In this document: positions 59,492-64,000 of the stretch, piece by piece
How positions within the stretch are numbered: position 1 is the first letter of the stretch
How the letters are laid out: the number at the start of each line of letters is the position of its first letter
From: Scalindua sp964344685
Lineage (GTDB): Bacteria; Planctomycetota; Brocadiia; Brocadiales; Scalinduaceae
Direction of reading: 5' to 3'
Assembly: GCA_964344685.1 (NCBI GenBank)
Contig: CAYFOK010000017.1
Span: 1-64,000, forward strand
DNA: 64,000 nt
Made by a program: the position numbers and the translations under genes
Notes under the pieces: generated by a model
The model's input: the letters and a program-made list of their open reading frames with translations, nothing else
Told to the model about the DNA's origin: nothing
Databases searched by the model: none

Positions 59492-61039
59492 ATGACTAAT
59501 ACTAAATCCCGTTTTCTTTTAATTTGCATTTTCATACTATCAGTATCATATTTCTGCACAACAGAGAAAAATATTCTTTCTCCTTTACAGAAATCCGGAA
59601 ATGCTGCTTCAGAAGTTTATGCCGGTGAAGAATCAAGCCATTCATCAGGATCAGAGCATTTTGGTACTAATGAACATGGTAGTCATGAAGATCCCTTTGC
59701 ATCCATTCTCCTTGAATTGGTAATCCTTATAGTTGCAGCAATATTTGGCAGATGGGGAGCGGGTAAACTAAATCAACCCGTTGTTCTTGGAGAACTGCTT
59801 ATAGGTGTGCTTATTGGAAATGTCCTTTACTGGATGGATTGGCCAATTGCCTTTCTGGTTATGCATATGGATAGTGCGAAAGAAATTATACATCTTTCGT
59901 GGCAAGAGGGAATGTCTACCTTAGATGCAGCAAGGCAGGTATTCTCTCCAGAACAATTGGCTCCCGGTGCAATTGGTCATAAACTGCTTGGAGTTATGTC
60001 AGGCAATCATGCTTCGAGGTACATCCTTATGGCAGTTGCCGTGTGGATATTTTCAAATTTTGGCGTTATTATGCTTCTCTTCCTGGTGGGACTTGAATCA
60101 AGTGTAGACGAAATGATGGAAGTTGGAGTGAAAGCCCTTTTAGTTGCAGTAATAGGGACTATTGCCCCATGCGTACTGGGGTTTGGTGTAAGTATTTATC
60201 TTCTTCCGGAACCTAACCTTTTAACTAATCTTTTTATTGGCTGCACCATGGCAGCTACCAGCGTAGGGATTACTGCCAGGGTTTTCAAAGATCTTAATAA
60301 ACTGCAGACGTCAGAGGCAAAACTCGTTATGGGTGCTGCAGTCATAGATGATGTCCTTGTAATGATTTTACTGGCTGTTGCTGTCGGTATTGTAACCACC
60401 GGAGAACTTCATATAAGTGAAGTGGTTAAAATCAGCATCCTTTCAATTGCTTTTCTTGGGGGGCTTATATTCATTGTCGAGCGGATTATGCACCGTTTTA
60501 CAAAGTATTTTGCATATTTTGAACGTGTAAACCTGGCGCTATACCTGCCGCTATGCATGGCGTTTCTTATAGCCTGGTCGGCAAGTCTTATTGGATTGGC
60601 AACTATCGTTGGCGCTTTTGTTGCGGGACTTATCATTAGTGATGAGCATTTTAAACCGTATATAGGAGCGGGCTCTCCGCTTATGAAGGTTATTGCCCCC
60701 TTTGAGGCACTCTTTGCGCCCATCTTTTTTGTTCTTACGGGAATGCAGGTGAATCTTATATCTTTTCTGGATACTTCAACGGTGTGGCTTGCCCTTGCCT
60801 TTGCTGCCGCAGCTATTGCAAGCAAACTAGTATCAGGTTTTGTTGCCGGTAAGGGTATTGATAAAATGACTGTTGGCATTGGAATGATCCCTCGTGGTGA
60901 GGTTGGGCTCATTTTTGCCAGCATTGGAAAGGGTCTTGGTGTTATTAGCGATTCAGTGTTTTCAGCGATAGTTTTTATGGTAATTGCAACAACACTGATT
61001 ACACCATTTGGTCTCAAATGGTCGCTGTCCAGAAAATAG
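59492..61039 (+). CDS. CPA2-type cation:proton antiporter
   Basis: Monovalent cation/H+ exchanger of the KefB/NapA-like group. An N-terminal signal-like segment (residues 7-25) is followed by a polar stretch and 12 membrane helices. Family marks: PVVLGELLIGVLIGN (TM1-2), FLVGLESSVDEMM, TSVGITARVF, and the ion-binding aspartate pair in GAAVIDDVLVMIL. The C-terminal FVAGLIISDEHF and PRGEVGLIFASIGK close the transport domain; no TrkA domain follows. TTG 59462 is an alternative start. It may be transcribed with the reductase and malate dehydrogenase genes that follow after 41 bases. Confidence 0.88.
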   Translation: MTNTKSRFLLICIFILSVSYFCTTEKNILSPLQKSGNAASEVYAGEESSHSSGSEHFGTNEHGSHEDPFASILLELVILIVAAIFGRWGAGKLNQPVVLGELLIGVLIGNVLYWMDWPIAFLVMHMDSAKEIIHLSWQEGMSTLDAARQVFSPEQLAPGAIGHKLLGVMSGNHASRYILMAVAVWIFSNFGVIMLLFLVGLESSVDEMMEVGVKALLVAVIGTIAPCVLGFGVSIYLLPEPNLLTNLFIGCTMAATSVGITARVFKDLNKLQTSEAKLVMGAAVIDDVLVMILLAVAVGIVTTGELHISEVVKISILSIAFLGGLIFIVERIMHRFTKYFAYFERVNLALYLPLCMAFLIAWSASLIGLATIVGAFVAGLIISDEHFKPYIGAGSPLMKVIAPFEALFAPIFFVLTGMQVNLISFLDTSTVWLALAFAAAAIASKLVSGFVAGKGIDKMTVGIGMIPRGEVGLIFASIGKGLGVISDSVFSAIVFMVIATTLITPFGLKWSLSRK

Positions 61040-61080
61040 TTATCTTGAATGTTTTATGAAAAATTAAGGGATAACGAATT

Positions 61081-61803
61081 ATGGTTGAAGACGGAGCATG
61101 GATTTTCAAAATTATCAATATCTCTCAAAATACACCTGAGATAAAAACCTTCACTCTGGAAGCTCCGCAGGGTATTATTTTCAAATTTCTTCCGGGCCAG
61201 CATATAGATGTTTCATTCCATGATAATGCCGACTCACAGTTCAACGGTGAGTGGAAAGGATTTTCCGTCTCTTCCTCTCCCATGGAAGAGAAGCACATAG
61301 ATATTACTGTTTTAAACAGGGGCCCTTTTTCCCAAAGAATGCATGAATTGGAGATGGGAGCGTTTTTAAGAGTTAGAGGCCCCAATGGCAACTTCACTTT
61401 TAGTGATGATGTCAGGAATAACCCGGTTTTTATAGCAGGAGGTGCGGGAATTGCACCGATAATGAGTATGATAAGGTACGTCATTGATAAAAAGCTTAGT
61501 TATCAGGTTACCTTGATCTATAGCGCCGGAAGCATTAAGGATATGCTCTTTTATCAGGAGTTGAAAAAGATACAATTGGAAAATGACAATATTAAATGCA
61601 TCTTTACTCTGACTCAATCGGATGAAACAGACTGGAAAGGATCTACTGACAGGATTAATGAAGAGATGGTAGTATCTAATATTGAAAACTTTACGGATAG
61701 TATATTTTATATCTGCGGGCCGTATGAGATGATGCTGATGGTAAGTTATATCCTTCAAAAACGAGGCGTTAAAAAATCTCAAATTAAAACTGAATTATGG
61801 TAA
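61081..61803 (+). CDS. FAD/NAD(P)-binding reductase (ferredoxin-NADP reductase type)
   Basis: A 240-residue FNR-fold flavoprotein. FAD-binding block KFLPGQHIDVSFH (about 35-47) with FSVSSSP; NAD(P) block FIAGGAGIAPIMSMIRYV (about 117-134); C-terminal FYICGPYEMMLMVSYIL. There is no 2Fe-2S domain, so it needs a separate electron carrier. Its stop overlaps the malate dehydrogenase start by 7 bases, so both are made together. Possible role: linking NAD(P)H produced by malate oxidation to a carrier (inference). Confidence 0.85.
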   Translation: MVEDGAWIFKIINISQNTPEIKTFTLEAPQGIIFKFLPGQHIDVSFHDNADSQFNGEWKGFSVSSSPMEEKHIDITVLNRGPFSQRMHELEMGAFLRVRGPNGNFTFSDDVRNNPVFIAGGAGIAPIMSMIRYVIDKKLSYQVTLIYSAGSIKDMLFYQELKKIQLENDNIKCIFTLTQSDETDWKGSTDRINEEMVVSNIENFTDSIFYICGPYEMMLMVSYILQKRGVKKSQIKTELW

Positions 61804-62768
61804 ATGGAAAAATAAGTGTAATCGGAGTTGGCAATGTGGGGCAATCTACCATAATGAATCTCTTTGAGAAGAGAATCGGAAGGAGTATCTATTGTTTCGA
61901 TATCCCCGGAGCAGACATTACTCCTATCAAGGCAAGGATCGACGAAATAAGAGATTCTCATGAACAGCTTGGGCCGGAATTGATAGAAAGCAACGATCCA
62001 AAAGAGATTGAAGGGTCTGAGATAGTTATTGTGACTTCCGGCAATCCGAGGAGGGCAGATCAGACAAGGGACGATCTGGTTAAGGGAAACGCGAAAATAG
62101 TTGCGGAGTGGGCAGAGTATGCAAAAAAATATGCGTCAGAATCAGTATTTATTGTCGTTACAAATCCGGTTGCCGCAATGACATGGGTTGCGCTTGAGAA
62201 AACGGGATTTCCAAGGCAGAGAGTTTTAGGGATGGGAAGCAGCCTGGATGCAAAAAGAGTTATCAGGGAGTTTGCAAAAACCCTTGGTTTAACCAGCGCG
62301 CATATGCAGGGATATGTTCTCGGGGATCATGGAGAAAATATGGTTATCCCGATCGAGAGTTTTACAATTTACGGGCAAAGCCTGAGGTCGTATCTGGAAT
62401 CCAGTAAGAGTGATAAACTGGAAGAGATAGAAAAAATTGCAGAAAGAATGAAGACTGCCAGTCAGTATCTCATTGAGGGGTTAAAGGCTTCTCCATGGCT
62501 TGGCCCCGGTGAGCATATATCAAATCAATGTGAACACATTTATTATGGGCCTCAAAACCACTTGCAGGGAACGATAACTAACGCCATTGTAAAACTTGAA
62601 GGAGAATATGGAATTAATGGAGTTGTCGGCGTTCCGGTTAAAATAGGAAGAAGAGGAATGATTGAAGTTATAGAGTTGGATAATTTCAGTGAAAAATATA
62701 AACAGATGCTGCGGGAAGCATCTGAACACATTAAGCAGGTGACAGAGATCGCCAGAGATGCGATATAG
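61797..62768 (+). CDS. mdh: Malate dehydrogenase (lactate/malate dehydrogenase family)
   Basis: Interconverts malate and oxaloacetate with NAD. NAD motif VIGVGNVGQSTI (about 8-19); substrate loop arginines in SGNPRRADQTRDDL (about 80-93), TNPVAAMTW, GSSLDAKR for the third arginine region, and catalytic histidine in VLGDHGENMVI near 182. Loop residues favour malate over lactate. Length 323 fits the LDH-like MalDH type. Translationally coupled to the FNR-like gene upstream. Works with citrate synthase at 2595 in the same pathway. Confidence 0.85.
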   Translation: MVNGKISVIGVGNVGQSTIMNLFEKRIGRSIYCFDIPGADITPIKARIDEIRDSHEQLGPELIESNDPKEIEGSEIVIVTSGNPRRADQTRDDLVKGNAKIVAEWAEYAKKYASESVFIVVTNPVAAMTWVALEKTGFPRQRVLGMGSSLDAKRVIREFAKTLGLTSAHMQGYVLGDHGENMVIPIESFTIYGQSLRSYLESSKSDKLEEIEKIAERMKTASQYLIEGLKASPWLGPGEHISNQCEHIYYGPQNHLQGTITNAIVKLEGEYGINGVVGVPVKIGRRGMIEVIELDNFSEKYKQMLREASEHIKQVTEIARDAI

Positions 62769-62819
62769 ATATATTATTATAACGTCTGCCTGAATATCTA
62801 TTCCTATGTTTTACGGTTG

Positions 62820-63017
62820 TCAATACTCAAGCAATTCTATTTCAGTTTCGCATTCGGGACATCTGATGCAGCAGCTTGTAACTCCCGTACACGATGAACA
62901 TCCGGAAAATTCCATAGTATAACCATTGAGACGGAAATTCTTAACCTCTTTTAAGCAAGTTGGACAGGTAAAACTTATTTCCAGTCCTGTCATGCCTTTC
63001 AATTCATTCATTTCCAT
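62820..63017 (-). CDS. Small Cys-rich zinc-ribbon protein
   Basis: A 65-residue protein with two or three metal knuckles: CPTC (18-21), CSSC near 40, SCCIRC near 49 and CPEC near 55. Two zinc or iron sites are likely. No family assigned. A strong GGAGGT site is seven bases before the ATG. It lies 39 bases from the aminotransferase gene stop, on the same strand, so it is probably the last gene of that operon. Confidence 0.65.
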   Translation of the reverse strand: MEMNELKGMTGLEISFTCPTCLKEVKNFRLNGYTMEFSGCSSCTGVTSCCIRCPECETEIELLEY

Positions 63018-63056
63018 TTTTTTACCTCCTGACCGGAAAATATCAGCTTTATAAGA

Positions 63057-64000
63057 TCATCCGGCTACTTTCTTAATTACTTCGTCCAATATGGAGACGC
63101 ACACATCAATCTCATCAGATGTTACGGTTAACGGCGGACAGAAACGTATGCTGTTTTCGCCGCACCCCAGGAGCAGCAGGCCTTTTTCAAAGGCAGTCGT
63201 GATGATTTCGTCCCGCCATTCTGTTGCCCGCTCCTTTGTATTGCGGTCCTTGACAAATTCAACCCCAACCATCAATCCCCTGCCGCGCACATCTCCCATA
63301 CATTCGTAAACACCCTGTAACTCATTAAACGCGTTAAACAAGCGTTGGCCCTGGACGTTCGCATTGGCCATAAGCCCCTTTTCAAGCAATTGAATTGTTG
63401 TAAGAGCGGCCTGGCAGGCAACCGGGTTACCGCCAAAAGTAGATGAGTGAGCACCGGCCTCCCAGTCCATAATCTCCCCCTTGGCAATCATTGCTCCAAG
63501 GGGCAGGCCGGAGGCAATTCCTTTTGCCAGTGTAGTTATATCCGGCACCACTCCGAAATGCTCCATTGCAAACATCTTTCCCGTTCGTCCCATCCCGGAT
63601 TGGACTTCGTCCGCTACCAGGAGTATACCGTACTTATTTGCTATATCAGCAAGCACCCTGTGAAACTCAGGCGGCGGGACTATATAGCCTCCTTCTCCCT
63701 GGATCGGTTCTACAAAGATTGCAGCTACCTCTTCCGGCGGCATCGTTGTCCGGAAAAGTGTATCTTCAATCCAGTGTGCGCACTCCGCACCACACTGTGG
63801 ATAACTATGCTCGTAAGGACAGCGATAACAATATCCATAGGGGATATGGGTAACACCGGGCACAAGAGGATTATATTGTTTTTTCTGTATGGTTTTACTT
63901 GCCGTTAGGGAAAGGGCTCCCATAGAACGGCCATGAAAAGAACCGAAAAATGCAATGTTCAATTTGCGTTTAGTATGCCGGCGTGCCAGTTTGAAAGCCG
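63057..64000 (-). CDS. Class III aminotransferase, 3' part (N-terminus outside window)
   Basis: PLP enzyme of the acetylornithine/4-aminobutyrate aminotransferase family. The frame stays open to the window edge (KLARRHTKRKLNIAFFGSFHGRSMGALS), so the N-terminal part lies beyond 64000. Visible: FFGSFHGR near the cofactor, VEPIQGEGGYIVPP, LVADEVQSGMGRTG with the PLP aspartate, TTLAKGIASGLPLGA with the PLP lysine, and STFGGNPVACQAAL. An insert with CYRCPYEHSYPQCGAEC is typical of 4-aminobutyrate/putrescine-type members. Substrate cannot be fixed. Confidence 0.88.
   Translation of the reverse strand, partial: AFKLARRHTKRKLNIAFFGSFHGRSMGALSLTASKTIQKKQYNPLVPGVTHIPYGYCYRCPYEHSYPQCGAECAHWIEDTLFRTTMPPEEVAAIFVEPIQGEGGYIVPPPEFHRVLADIANKYGILLVADEVQSGMGRTGKMFAMEHFGVVPDITTLAKGIASGLPLGAMIAKGEIMDWEAGAHSSTFGGNPVACQAALTTIQLLEKGLMANANVQGQRLFNAFNELQGVYECMGDVRGRGLMVGVEFVKDRNTKERATEWRDEIITTAFEKGLLLLGCGENSIRFCPPLTVTSDEIDVCVSILDEVIKKVAG

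Overview
The window is bacterial chromosome from a free-living, probably anaerobic or microaerophilic organism with moderate-to-low GC. It carries 2-oxoacid:ferredoxin oxidoreductase, a multi-subunit formate dehydrogenase, Tat-exported redox enzymes and ferritin-like proteins. Gene spacing is loose, and many gaps are filled with interspersed repeats built from a few recurring short 'words'. I infer a Planctomycetota genome of the anammox type (Brocadiales, Scalindua-like), because this gene mix and repeat style are familiar there. No marker gene in the window proves it; Desulfobacterota or Nitrospirota remain possible. I saw no rRNA, tRNA, CRISPR array or intact transposase.

Layout. 0-11 kb: CDF metal transporter with altered metal-site residues, START-domain protein, citrate synthase, a small unknown protein, a 1520-residue secreted fibre ending in an S74 intramolecular chaperone, and a CMD/AhpD-like protein. 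11-17 kb: minus-strand korAB operon with two flavoproteins. 17-31 kb: double ferritin-like protein, YbaK-type deacylase, TPR protein, exported FKBP isomerase, ribokinase plus nucleoside hydrolase, Tat-type aldo/keto reductase, a small c-type cytochrome, a DUF4160/DUF2442 pair, and a membrane spermidine-synthase-like protein translationally coupled to a Tat-signalled radical SAM protein.

31-42.5 kb is an AT-rich accessory, defence-like island: ORF6N protein, HicB with a nonsense-mutated HicA, a solitary BglII-like endonuclease, a DUF2075 helicase that seems to start at ATT, a GNAT-PIN fusion followed by an ASCH protein, a membrane protein, a Fic protein, and a DUF3800 gene with a structured RNA just downstream, held between two nearly identical ~155-bp direct repeats.

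42.5-64 kb: SagB-type nitroreductase with repeat sequence inside its coding region plus a DUF4405-like membrane partner, phosphoserine phosphatase, a frameshifted small gene, several small proteins, a 2OG-Fe(II) oxygenase, an S2P-CBS protease, a formate dehydrogenase operon (catalytic subunit with Cys instead of Sec, FdhE, cysteine desulfurase, four-cluster ferredoxin subunit), a CPA2-type antiporter, an FNR-like reductase overlapping malate dehydrogenase, a Zn-ribbon protein and the 3' part of a class III aminotransferase.

How the genes fit together: citrate synthase, malate dehydrogenase and KorAB are TCA-type carbon steps linked to ferredoxin. The flavoproteins beside korAB and the formate dehydrogenase operon would connect ferredoxin, NAD(P)H and formate pools. 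The repeats are not passive filler everywhere: copies supply start regions, a stop codon, likely ribosome-binding sites and even coding sequence to neighbouring genes.
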